NCBI GenBank assembly: GCA_028023455.1
Contig: JAQFVV010000112.1
Location: forward strand, 2,356,001-2,420,000
Length of the DNA stretch: 64,000 bases
Direction: 5' to 3'
Source: Epiperipatus broadwayi
Taxonomy: Eukaryota; Onychophora; Udeonychophora; Euonychophora; Peripatidae
Below are positions 23,220 to 33,869 of this stretch, piece after piece. Position numbers and translations under genes: made by a program. The notes beneath the pieces were generated by a model, which ran no database searches, had not been told where the DNA came from, and saw only the letters and a program-made list of their open reading frames with translations. Position 1 is the stretch's first letter; every line of letters starts with the position of its first letter.

Positions 23220-24795
23220 GAATAGCAAATGGCACATTTATGAAGCATTCCATGTGGATATGCCTTGTGCAATTTAATATAGTAATAGATAATAAACTTA
23301 AGATCAATCATTCTTGAATTGAAACTCAGTCACTTCTGATGTTTGAATGTCACATGATCTTCAGGGCAACTAACCATTTGGTAACATATTACACAAAAAT
23401 GTACTTGGACTATTTTGTGTGTGTGTGTTTTTAAAATAAATCTAGACATATCTATATGTACATAAAATGATATTTGACTCATTAATCCATTCCATGCAAT
23501 TTAGTTCAGTGTAGAATAGCAAATTTGAATGTTAGAGTGTATGAATTAAAACTCATCATATCATTTCTGGTACTGGATTTCCAAACCATCTCTATAGTGA
23601 CTGAGTTCTGAAAATTGATTTCCAGCCAATTGCAGAGCTAGATAAAGTGGATTGAAAAAACAATCTTCAAATAATCCAGTTATTAGTTTTCAAACAAAGT
23701 AGCCCATAAAATAAACAAAACAATAAAAAGATTGGGAATTCTTATTTGAATGAAAGTCTCCAGCAGGCAATAATTATAGAAATGCATCTTCATAACATAT
23801 ATTACTGTAATACACTATGAGCACTCAAGCCCATTTACTTGGATCATGAAATAACACAGCAAAGAATGCTATTAGTTGAAAAGTACCATAAAATATAGTA
23901 TGCAAATACTATTAATTATAATAATCACAGTGAAACAACTTGGTAATTGAAACAAAATATTGGACCTCCATAACCCAAGGGGTTGTACCTTGATTTTCAC
24001 CCCTGGCTAAAAGTATTTATGGCAAACATGGACTAAAGCTACATAAATAAACAATATCAGACTTACCCCAAGCAAATTAATAAATGCTGTTTTATATATA
24101 TTAATAACAATAGTTCTCCACTCTAATGCTATCTAGTATCACCTTGAGTTGGAAGGATTGTAGACATGTGTCAAGCAATTACCCTCAACTCTATTTGATG
24201 GGTTCAAACTTTACAGTGTTTGAAATTCAAACTTTTAGCTTTTTGTTGAATATAGTTAAAGATGATTGGATGCATGCATGCATTATTTCCAATTTTTGAA
24301 TTTTGAATATTATTGATGAAGATCAAAGCCAGAAATTGATCCAGGAAAGGGGATTTACATATTAAGGAACAGGAATTTTGCATGCATACAGTAATTGTGG
24401 ATTACTTAAGCTTATGCTAAATGACATTAGCATAGAGAGCTGCTTTTGGTTTACATTGTGCAAGTTTTCTTATTTGTTATTATTTATTAATGATAACTAA
24501 TAAAGCCCATGTTTTTTTTTATTTGCATTTGTCCTCTAGACCCAATAACCCTTCTTCTCCTAAAGCAACTAACCTTTTGATTAGTGAGTCTTACAAAGAT
24601 GATAATAATAACAACACCAATGACTTTTGTCGTTTGTTAAAATTATTATACATTACACCAACAAAATGTCACATGATGTCTTCCTACACATACATTATTC
24701 TTAAGCACCAAATCTATTTCTTCTACTCCAGTTCGTCACTTTTTTAATTATAACTTTTTTTCAGGGGATATTTTAATAAGCATATAAATTTTATA
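23220..24795. other. Intergenic AT-rich stretch
   Basis: No domain is recognised in the plus frame at 24490-24747, which is low-complexity (poly-Asn, Ser-rich). No inverted repeats were seen. Confidence 0.4.
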
Positions 24796-24799
24796 AGTT

Positions 24800-25440
24800 T
24801 TGTACTTGTTTTATAAAAATAATTCTAAGGCTGATTGTTTGGAAGGTCATAAGTTTAGCACATTCTATCGATCACATTGATGGGTTTTCTTTTCTTAATT
24901 CAGATAGTCAGTTGCTTAGAAGGTCATATGAAAACTGAACAGCAAAATAATAGGATGAGTACAACATTTCCATTCATTTGATCAAACTGAATATTTTCTT
25001 ATTTTAAAGTAAGACTAGTTATCATTTGAAATGTGAACATCCAACTTATATGTTGAACACAACCACTCAATTCATCAAACTGAGTTCAGTCCCCCCCCCC
25101 CACTTTTTTTTTTACTTATCTTAGTTTGTATTACTTATTTTATAAAAATAATTGTATTGCCAGATGCTTTATGCAATTTAAATGTCTAAATTATAGATTA
25201 AACACAAGTTTCACTCAATTGATCAAAACTGAGGTTCCCCCCTCCCCTTTTTTAAGTATTTTAGCTTGCATTCATACATATTTTATAAAAATAATTGTAT
25301 AGTCAGTTGCTTGGGAGGTTATATGAAATTTCAACATTCAAATTATAAGTTGAACACAATAGTTACATTCAATTGATCAACTGTTTTTTTTTTCCTCTTT
25401 CATTAACCTCAGCTTGCAATTAATCCACATTTAGCTTATT
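24800..25440 (+). repeat. Degenerate minisatellite, ~145-bp unit
   Basis: The phrase tttataaaaataattgtat plus 'gtcagttgctt' recurs at about 24815 (diverged), 25139 and 25283. Between occurrences come 'gttgaacacaa' and 'tcaattgatcaaactga' at comparable spacing, then a C/T-rich tract. Unit lengths vary (one interval of ~145, one of about twice that). Confidence 0.55.
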
Positions 25441-25444
25441 GAGT

Positions 25445-26400
25445 CTACCACATAGCCATTGTGTTAAATATAAAGGAACTAACATTACTTAACCTGATAT
25501 TAAATTATTAATATTACTGCAGATGTACTTTTAATGGGTTAATAACAAGAACGTAATGAAAATCAGAAGCATAAAAATTTATTTTGGCCAGTGAAAAATA
25601 TAAAGTAAATATGTAACACTTACAGATGAATGGGAAATCCTAAATCTCAAAAGAAAAATAAATAAATATAAGAATACATATCACGGGATTAATAACCATT
25701 TAATGATAAGCTTGACTATTCCAAATGATTAAAAGAAGAGCAAATAATAATATATTAAATATGACTTGTGCAGCATAATGTAAAGCACAAATGCGTCAGG
25801 GGGCAATGCATTCTGGTTTATTATTCTGCTAATTTAATACATTGCAAAGCTGTCTTTCAAATTCTGCTATAGTGAACTTTATTTTTAAAACACTTCTGAA
25901 TCTTGTCTAATTGAAGCTCTACATTATATTCTCTCCTTGGTTATATCTTTCTAATGAAAGCAGTGAATGTTGTCCTTTTTTAGTAATCTTATAATATATA
26001 CGATTTGCATCCTCCATAAAAACATGTTTAAGTTCATCATAAAACACATTTTTTAGAAAATCTGCTATCATCCATTTATTTCAGATGCCTGATACAATAA
26101 CTATATATTTTAGAATAATAGATTAGTAGTATATAAATAGCAAAATGAAAAAGTGCAGATTGCTTTTATGGCCATCTTATTTTTATAATTTTACAGAGCA
26201 CTTTTACATGTCTTAATATTAAATTGATAGAAGTTTAGGCTTCACTTCCATATAATAAATGGAAAAATAACAGCTCTATCTTCAAATAATTTAGTTACAA
26301 TAATTATATCAAAATAAATTACGTCAATAACCAACAAACACAGTCGCCTATTTTAAAAATAGCCCATTAATTTCAATATATAAACAAAACATAAGCACTT
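25445..26400. other. Intergenic AT-rich stretch
   Basis: Nothing recognisable. Confidence 0.4.
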
Positions 26401-26406
26401 TTTAAA

Positions 26407-26599
26407 AAATCTTATTTTATTATGAATTATTATAAAATAAATAAATAGCACTCCAATGTTTCGACTATATTCCTTTATATTTATTGGTTTTTTTATGTAT
26501 TTTTTAGTTTGTTCCTTACATAAAGACTATAAAACAATATAATTGAAACAGAGTGTTATCTATTTATTTTATAATAGTTCATACAATAAAACAAGATTT
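26407..26599. mobile_element. Foldback hairpin with Penelope-terminus-like wording
   Basis: Arms 26407-26469 and 26537-26599 are reverse complements with several mismatches (shared 'ttattataaaataaata', 'aaatctt'). The left arm contains gtttcgactata, reminiscent of the gtttcgactgt at 47225-47235 near the Penelope fragment. Origin uncertain. Confidence 0.45.
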
Positions 26600-27063
26600 A
26601 TAAAGGAGAAGAGCATGTGAGTTGTTTATATATTAATAATTATATGAGTATGATCAAATATTTTAACTTACAAATTGCTAAATGCAACAACATTCAAATG
26701 GGATCTGTGTTACATCTAAACATCAAGGTTTGCCTTTCTAGTTAAAAAAGATTATCAAGATATTAAAAGCACAAAAATAACATTAAATTACTTCAGTTCA
26801 TCTAAGTATTAGAAATCTGTATTCAAACATATAAAGATTTCATTTAAAATTATCCACTGTATCTTTATTTTATTTGTTGATTATTCATATATAGTTTTAA
26901 TAAAAAGAAAAACTTTAAAGTAGTAAAGATGGCCCAAATGTAGTAATCAGAAAAATAAGTAATCATGAATACTAAACATGTCATATAAGCATGAAAATAA
27001 CTACAAACACTGAAATATTATGTAACTATTCTCACAAAAACTTTGAATTATTTATAATATTAA

Positions 27064-27474
27064 ACAGAGCAAAACTCTCCATACAGTATTGCCACCTGTG
27101 CTAAGCAGAGTAATCAATGGATGCCAGAAGGCTTGTGCATAAAATCCCTATCTAATGCCTACTCATCCAATATCCCCAGACTAGTTTCTGGCTTGTAGCC
27201 TTCATCAGTGAGGAGCTTTGGATCTGAGAGCACTGCATCTAGATCTTAGGATCTAATGCAACCCTCTAGCAACCACCTTTTATCTCTACTTAACTACTAA
27301 ACTATGAGAATGAAATTGAAAACACAAAAAATATTTTCAATCTAAGCTCAATAGCTTAAATAGTCATATGGGTCTGAACTCAGTTCAGCACCCATACATT
27401 TTGGTGTCTTTGGCTCTTTTACAACCATAGCCACCACTATCCTATTAGGCAGGATTGGTGTTAAACCATTAAGC
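27064..27474. mobile_element. HH-A half foldback element
   Basis: Begins at the family's near-terminal sequence gcaaaactctccatacag and continues through the hammerhead arm (27165-27223) and an interior shared with the copy at 57.3 kb ('cagttcagcacccat', 'cattttggtgt'). No reverse-complement arm follows; instead a second, internally deleted copy begins at 27475. Confidence 0.65.
27165..27223 (-). ncRNA. Hammerhead ribozyme (type I), HH-A, core intact
   Basis: The minus-strand RNA has outer stem I AUCCAA/UUGGAU (6 perfect pairs), an internal loop (AGCU against AUA), inner stem I CCUCA/UGGGG (5 pairs, one G-U), CUGAUGA (27202-27208), stem II GGCU-ACA-AGCC, GAAA (27185-27188), a tiny stem III (A-U and C-G closing a UA loop), and GUC at the cleavage site (27181-27179). 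Every invariant core residue is present. The one blemish is an A-A apposition at the base of stem II. Very short stem III is known from animal retroelement hammerheads, which may act as dimers. Cleavage would fall between 27179 and 27178. Confidence 0.85.
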
Positions 27475-27719
27475 ATCACATGATCACATTTCCTATACTA
27501 GCACATTAATTGTTGATAAACAGAGCAAAACTCTCCATACAGTATTGCCACCTGTGCTAAACAGAGTAATCAATGGATGCCAGAAGGCTTGTGCATAAAA
27601 TCCCTATCTAATGGCATCCATTGATTACTCTGTTTAGCACAGGTAGCAATACTGTATGGAGAGTTTTGCTCTGTTTATCAACAATTAATGTGCTAGTATA
27701 GGAAATGTGATCATGTGAT
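27475..27719. mobile_element. Near-perfect 107-bp-arm hairpin (deleted HH-A element)
   Basis: Arms 27475-27581 and 27613-27719 are reverse complements over 107 bp with a single mismatch seen by eye (gccacc against gctacc). The loop of 31 bp holds gcttgtgcataaaatccc. The arm equals the outer ends of the larger HH-A foldbacks, so this is an HH-A element reduced to its two termini, without the hammerhead. The near identity of the arms points to recent formation or gene conversion. Confidence 0.85.
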
Positions 27720-27821
27720 ATTTATAATATTATTATAGCAATTAATACCGTAATGTTTAATGACAACATCTAAGTACCCTTTATTAGATTCTCACTTAAC
27801 TAAGATATAGGTTATATAATA

Positions 27822-27886
27822 GCAAAATTCTGAATTGTGAACTATAATAACACTCAGAGCACAAGTTTTGTAATCCCTTCATCAGC
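27822..27886 (-). repeat. Dispersed repeat with CUGAUGA but no second core box
   Basis: The minus strand has CUGAUGAAGGGAUUAC followed by 'cttgtgctc' but no GAAA. A related segment lies near 7285-7330. It may be a decayed Penelope-type terminus. Confidence 0.3.
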
Positions 27887-28184
27887 TGTGACATGACCCA
27901 ACATCGCATTACAAATCAGAATAGCTTTGAATTTTATTTACATTAAGTACTAACAATATATAAATAAACAAAGAATTTTAGAAAAAAATTGCAGGATTTC
28001 GACATATGACACAATGGATGAACATCATAAAATGTTAAATAAACTCAAAATGAAAGTGAAAAATAAATGGATGACATTTTGAAACATGATTATAATTTAA
28101 ATCAGTTGCAAGAGCAAAGTGTCAAAAACTGAGATATGTTTATACATGTACAGAGTGAATTCCAAGTAAAAAGGTAACTAGTTT

Positions 28185-28615
28185 TTTCACCAAATAATCT
28201 GCATTGCCATCTTTGAATCAACACATTATTCAGTAACAAATGTGATAATATTTTGTAACATTGTACATCATCTTCAATGCCATCCTTGCCATCATAAAAT
28301 CTTACAAAACATTTGAAAATATTCTTGTATTTTGCGATTTTATTGCCATAAACAGTCAGAATAATTTCAAATATTTCATTACTAATTTTTTCCAATCTAA
28401 AACAAAATGTAATGTTAGTTACACTGTTTCATTATACATTAAGGTACAAAACACATTACCACATTTCAAATTATAATTAGTGATCCAAATATTCTAACAT
28501 TTTAATATTTTTGTTGGTAAAAAACTAAATTGTCACTATATAGCACATGCATTGATTCATAAATAGCATTGCAGTTAACTTGAAGAACCAATTGTCTTTA
28601 CATTGGGACGCACTA
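28185..28615 (-). mobile_element. Mariner-derived short element, N-terminal HTH relic
   Basis: Terminal regions (about 28185-28240 and 28548-28615) are inverted copies built on 'gcattgccat...gaatcaa'. Between them the minus strand encodes ISNEIFEIILTVYGNKIAK and then FVRFYDGKDGIEDDVQ, which match the mariner/SETMAR N-terminal helix-turn-helix pattern (ETFEMIQ-x-YG...RVFEWFKRFKDGREDVEDD). The DDD catalytic half is missing. It is a deletion derivative that could move only if mobilised by a full transposase elsewhere. Confidence 0.7.
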
Positions 28616-28639
28616 GATAAATATACAACAGTTAACGTA

Positions 28640-29830
28640 TCTATTTATAGTTATATAATATTATTAGATCTAGATAACTTTATTTTTAAGCAGAAACTTT
28701 CTTATTATTTTTATAATTAAGCACTTATTAAATGAATGTAGAAATAATAAATACAATAATAATATATTATAATCACATTCTAATACATTTATAAAGTTTT
28801 ACTAAAAACTCAAGATTTTATCTAGAGTAGTCCATACATCTGGCCATCCATAATCAGTCAGTACAATGATTCCAAATGAGATACCATTGTCAATCTTTTT
28901 GAGCAGATGAGCAGGGAACCAATGTAACATGAGTAAAAGATTATCTCCACATTCCTGGTTCTGGTGATGCAAAAAGTGATAATGAATAAAAAATAGTCAA
29001 ATGGGCTAAAGCAAATTTAGAACTTTTTAATAGTCATCTGAGTGCTGGTCAGTAAATGGCTAACAAAAGTTAGAGAATAAATCAAAAAGGAAAAAGTTTC
29101 ATCAATCAACAAATGTATATTCAAATGGTGCTTTCTTTTTTACTAGGTTGGTCTCTGCTTTGCAGTGGTATATTTAAGTGTTTTAATTTTCACCTGTAAA
29201 AATATATTTCAGGTACATTAGTGATAAAAGATATGTGGAATATTAGTTACTCCGTTTTTGTTATATCCATAACTCGGGGTTCAATTAGATATAAAGTCTT
29301 GTTTAAATATTTTACTGCATTACAATATTATATAAAGTTAAAACATAGATAGTCATATGATTTTTGACATAGCACAGGTAAATATACAGAGATAAAATTA
29401 AAATCTTTCATTTATAATTCTATGATTTTGAAGACATTCATTTATGTTAATCTCTTCTTCTTTAAACCACATAGATTTACTTTAAAGAAAAGAAAATATC
29501 AGAAAATTCAGACATGAAGAGTTAAACCACATGCTAGTAATCAGTATGTGTGGTTAACTGAGAAAGTCATAGTCCTAACTCAGTCATACAATATTGAAAT
29601 AATCAATTTTTATCGTAGAAATAAACAGCTAATCACTGATCTTTAGCTAATGTCTGAATGTTCTGGCTTCCTTTTTTTCTTTAAATTAAAACTGCATGAA
29701 CCAAGAGGAAAACAGATAAACATGGGTAATGCTTTTATAATTGTAGAATGAAAATTGAAGAATACTAGCACAAGATCCTAATATATTTACAGCAAATATG
29801 TCAAAAGTCATACCACGTATGAGTTTCATA
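28640..29830. other. Intergenic AT-rich stretch
   Basis: No gene. 28830-28970 is slightly less AT-rich but matches no family I recognise. Confidence 0.4.
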
Positions 29831-30725
29831 ATCTACATCAGTGGTCTTCAACCTTTTCACACCTGCGGACTGGTAAAAGTAAGGATAAGATTTCGTGGAC
29901 CAGCAGAAGTTTACAGATAAATTTTTATTTGGGGGGGGGGGGGTTGAGAAATACGTTGTCAACACTGAGACAAAAGATAGACACCAAAGTTATTTTTTGT
30001 TTGTTTTTATTTTTAAAAAAAGGTAACAGAAATTGGTTTTAAAAATAAAAGTTTTAGTATTTTAATGGTATACAAATAAAGCCTAAAAAAAATATTGCCT
30101 TATAGGCCAAAAAAAAGTGGGCGTATTTTTAAACAAAAAAAAAAAGAAAACGAAACTTGAAAAAGTCAAAAGTTTTGATCTTACTATATTTTGGGGTGGT
30201 GGGGGTGTATTGAGAAATACTTTGCAAAAGTTAGAAACAGAACTTACTTTTTGGTTTTTATTTTTAAAAAAAAGGTAATAAAAATTGATTTCCAAAAAAA
30301 AATAGCCTTATAGCCAAAAAAAAATACTAAAAATGAAATATTAAAAAAGAGAGTAGAAAAAATTTAAGAGATCAAAAAAAGTCACGTTACATTTTATTGT
30401 TTTAACAACGCTGACAAGCAGCCATGATTGGCTATCAAAAGACAACTGGAGTTTGTGTAATAAAAAACTTTCTACCCCCCTCCCCCATAAACATCTGTGA
30501 TAAATAGAAAAACAAATTAATTTATGTATGATTGATTAGATTTTGTGGTATTTTTGTTCTGTTTCTTTTTTTTTAATAAATGTGATGAAAAAATAAATAA
30601 AAATTGTTCATATTAATTAAAAGTTTAAAATCTTATTATTTTGTTATTATAAGCTTTCTTGCAGTCTAGCTGCGGACCGACAGACAACTTCTGCGGCCCG
30701 GTGGTTGAAGACCACTGATCTACAT
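29831..30725. mobile_element. Non-autonomous hAT element with 8-bp target duplication
   Basis: The element (29839-30717) begins cagtggtcttcaacc and ends with its exact reverse complement, a terminal inverted repeat of at least 15 bp of the type common in hAT transposons. The flanks 29831-29838 and 30718-30725 are both atctacat, a perfect 8-bp target duplication diagnostic for hAT. The interior lacks a transposase; two diverged ~130-bp blocks about 260 bp apart (29930-30060 and 30190-30320; 'ttgagaaata', 'tttttatttttaaaaaaa') are internally duplicated. The minus open frame at 30083-30295 is low-complexity and not a gene. Confidence 0.9.
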
Positions 30726-30894
30726 AATACCACAATGCATTAAAATATTTAATCAAGGATTTATATCTCAATAGCAATAACATAGTTCTGTTCCACTACT
30801 GTTAAATTACTTATCATTATTCTAATTTTAAGCCCTTTTTTTAACTTTTTTAATCTCTTACCCAACTTTCAAATATTTAAGAATGTGATTATTC

Positions 30895-31000
30895 TGCATG
30901 GTTTAGTGCAGTGGTAAAATAGCAGACTCTGGGGTATAAGATTCTTGGATTGATTCCAGTATTGGCACTTCCAGCCCTCAAAATAAATACATTGCCATTA
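30895..31000 (+). repeat. tRNA-derived SINE, family S1
   Basis: catggtttagtgcagtgg (A-box region), 'gactctggggtataag', tggattgattccagtattgg (B-box region), then a shortened tail. Confidence 0.65.
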
Positions 31001-31116
31001 TGAGATATATATATAAATTATGAAAGTAGTAAATAGCAGATATCATCTCAGTTATTACCCATATAGTAACATGACTAAGTTACAAATCTTAATATTCTAT
31101 TACAATTTTTATTTTA

Positions 31117-31990
31117 ATAATCAATAAATTTTACCAGTGCAGTGTTTAGATTGTAATTATATATAAAGTAATGATCCCTTTTCACTAGTGCCATTAAACA
31201 GTGATGTTAAAACTACAATACTCTCACCTTAGTCACAAGATAGAGACATTGAGAAAATAAGAATGAGTGTCTTATTTTCAAACTCAAATGCAATTATATG
31301 AGCTAATATTAAGTGTCTAGAAGTGAGAGGTGTGAATATATAAATCATTCACTTTAAATCCATTTATTTTAATATTTTATTAGTTCCTATGAAATATTAT
31401 AATTTACTTTGTGCTAATATTTGATGTTAAATTATATAATAATCAATAAGTTTTACCAGCATAGTGTTTAGGTTGTAATTATATAGAAGGTAATAATCCT
31501 TCCTTACTAATACTGCTAAACAGTGATGTTAAAACTGCAAGGTTACTCTCGTCCTAATCACAAGATAGAGACTTTGAGAAAATAAGAATAGCCAGCTTAT
31601 TTGCAAACTCATATACAATTATTTGAGCCAATCTTATGTGGTTACTTTCTGTATAATTACAACCTAAACACTGTGCTAGTAAAATTTATTGATTACATAA
31701 TTTAACATTGACTAATATTAGTACAAAGTAAATTATAAGATTTCATAAGTACTAATAAGATAATTAAAATAATAAGTGGATTAAAGTTAATGATTTATAT
31801 ATTTATGCTTTCACTTCTAGATGCAAAAGATTGGCTCATATAATTGCAAATGAGTTTGAAATTAAGCTGGTAATTCTTATTTTTACAAAGTCTCTATCTT
31901 GTGATTGGACTAAGATTATCCTTGCAGTTTTAGCTTCACTGTTTAACAACACTAGTGAGAAGGGATGATTACCTTCTATATAATTTTTAT
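31117..31990. repeat. ~322-bp unit repeated in tandem and then inverted
   Basis: Unit A (31117-31439) and unit B (31440-about 31645) are direct repeats starting 'aatcaataa.ttttaccag'. They are followed by an inverted copy (about 31650-31990). Shared landmarks are 'cacaagatagagac', 'cagtgatgttaaaact' and 'tcattcacttta'. A further copy lies at 35880-36190. Unit size and the tandem-plus-inverted layout resemble the hammerhead families here, but I could not find CUGAUGA/GAAA on either strand. Confidence 0.7.
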
Positions 31991-32113
31991 TTTAGTAAAA
32001 AATATTTAAATCAGTAAGAGCTATATTTTTGGCAGGAGTAATTCAATTTTCTCTAATTTAGTCTATCTATAGTAAGCTTGAGCAATCGATGGCCCTGAAT
32101 GGGAATTATTTTA

Positions 32114-32170
32114 CATTCACATTCTCAGACTAGCATCTGGCTTATAATTTTCTTCAGCAATGAGCTTTAG
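32114..32170 (-). ncRNA. Diverged hammerhead-like motif related to HH-A
   Basis: The minus strand reads CUGAAGAAAAUUAUAAGCC then AGAUGCUAGUCUGAG, which aligns with the HH-A ribozyme (core, stem II 3' strand, then CUAGUC at the cleavage site). GAAA is changed to GAUG. The flanks differ from HH-A, so this may be an older related family. Confidence 0.45.
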
Positions 32171-32204
32171 ATTTTTTTCTCTTTTTTAGTATAAATGTTG
32201 TAAT

Positions 32205-32375
32205 ATATAGGGTATAAGAGCACAGACTTTCACACAACCCACCATTCTCCAGTCTATCTAATAACACTGATACACTCAAGCACATATATGCTGAAAAGAT
32301 AAATAATCACCAATTACGTATTTCATGCTAAACCAGCAATCATCAGTTGGTCCAGATTATCATCTCCCACACATA
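32205..32375 (-). repeat. HH-B unit, single arm
   Basis: Matches one arm of the 21-23 kb foldbacks: 'gcacagactttcac', 'gaaaagataaat', the hammerhead block, then 'catctcccacacatatata'. No inverted partner nearby. Confidence 0.6.
32303..32360 (-). ncRNA. Hammerhead ribozyme (type I), HH-B, both core boxes intact
   Basis: Minus strand: outer stem I AUAAUCU/UGAUUAU (6 of 7 paired), inner stem I CCAA/UUGG, CUGAUGA (32340-32346), stem II UGCU-GGUUU-AGCA, GAAA (32321-32324), then UACGUAA before UUGG. One extra A lies between the cleavage site and stem I compared with sister copies. Relative to the 21.2 kb copy an outer G-C pair is A-U here, a compensatory change. Confidence 0.75.
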
Positions 32376-32689
32376 TATACTATATATTACCCTATATATT
32401 ACATATATAGACACAGGTGTATATATAATAAGCCTGTGTTTCAGTTATAAATGTTGGTAAAAAGATTAGTAATACAATAAACAGTTCAGAATCCATCTTT
32501 TACAATAATGATTTTTTTCATTCATTGCAGAACAGAAAAATCTGAATATTCACTTATTTATCTACTAATAGAAATATGATCTGGAATGTAGACTATTATG
32601 AGACAAATTAGATTTATTTTAAACACTTAAGAAATATCTTACCACAGGGTGGAAAGAGTGTCTTAGTAAAAAGGTAGCATATTCTTTTT

Positions 32690-33090
32690 TCCAGATTGAC
32701 TATAGCACCATATCTAAATCAATACATATAATATGTAATACATACTTTAGCTATTTACCATAAAATTTTAAGGTGCTATCATGTCTGAATTATGGGTTGA
32801 AACATGACAGTGTGCTTTGAACCTTAAATGGAACAATGTTATTACATTAAATTCTGTTTTAACATTTGAAATAATTCAAATTTTTGTGTGGCAATGAAGC
32901 TGTGAGTTATAATAACGTTTTCAGTTTTTAAGATTTTGTGATAGCAGGAAGAGATTTGAAGATGATCTATGAAGGTATAATACACACTATCATATTTCAT
33001 GACCCAGATATGCTAGTGTATCAAAATTTTTATTGTATCATACACACATTGATTTAGAGATGGAACTGTAGAGAGCTTGGAAAAGTGTAC
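32690..33090 (+). mobile_element. Mariner-derived short element, N-terminal HTH relic
   Basis: Inverted ends carry 'ctaaatcaatacata' on the left and 'cattgatttagag' on the right. The plus strand encodes FEIIQIF, NEAVSYNNVF and RFEDD across frames, matching the mariner N-terminal pattern. The C-terminal catalytic domain is absent. Confidence 0.55.
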
Positions 33091-33757
33091 ATTTCTTAGT
33101 ACTAAATTTGAATTAAGAAATTAAGTACTTGTATATGCTCAACATGAAAATTGTGTGACAATATTTCAATCAAATCTATAACTAAATTCTAAAAGCCTCA
33201 TGAGATACTGTTTATTGCATTACTATCCTGTGTCCACAATCTAGAATACAAGTTGTAGATAAATAGAGTCAACACTTTTTTACAATTAATTGGGAGATTT
33301 TCTGGCACAATTAAGATATCTATTTAGCTTATCTATTCACAAATGGGTACCACATACTTTCAGCTGAAAGGTGAAGTATCTCATGAAACAATTTGAATCA
33401 GATAGATGTATTTCTGAATCAAAAAACCTTGTTTAAAATGTGATGCAGCCTTTACTACTATTAAGAAAAGCATCACACTTAGAAAGACATTAAACCTATG
33501 ATATTACTTTATAATCTCTACGCTGGATTCTGATCCTTTTAACAGTTGATAGTCAGCCATTGTGAAAACTGATCACATATTTGCAATTTGATAATTAGAA
33601 ATTAACTACATATGTGTATTAATAAATTATAAATGTGCATTCACATGTTAGCACTCTTTGACTAATTAAATATCTTAGACCAGGGTAAAAAATGGAATCC
33701 ATCTTTTTTCTATAAAAGCTTGCCTTGACAACAGATTGTGGATATTCTATTAATTTA

Positions 33758-33867
33758 ATAAGCTTTTTTTTTTTTCATATGTCATAGCACCGACAGGGAC
33801 GCGAACCCACAACCGTCTGCAACCAACTACTTGCTTGCACGCCGGCCGCGATGACCTCTATAAGCTT
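33758..33867 (-). repeat. tRNA-derived SINE with short target duplication
   Basis: On the minus strand a GC-rich head precedes a good B box (ggttcgcgtccc) and the insert ends in a run of 12 or more A (plus-strand T run 33764-33775). The flanks share ataagctt (33758-33765 and 33860-33867), consistent with a target duplication. Composition is very unlike its AT-rich surroundings. It belongs to a different family from S1 and S2. Confidence 0.75.
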
Positions 33868-33869
33868 TG

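Noticed and set aside
24800-25440. CRISPR-like array
   Set aside because: Repeats are long, diverged and unevenly spaced in a eukaryotic context; a minisatellite explains them.
28261-28476. 71-codon plus-strand frame
   Set aside because: Antisense to the mariner HTH relic.
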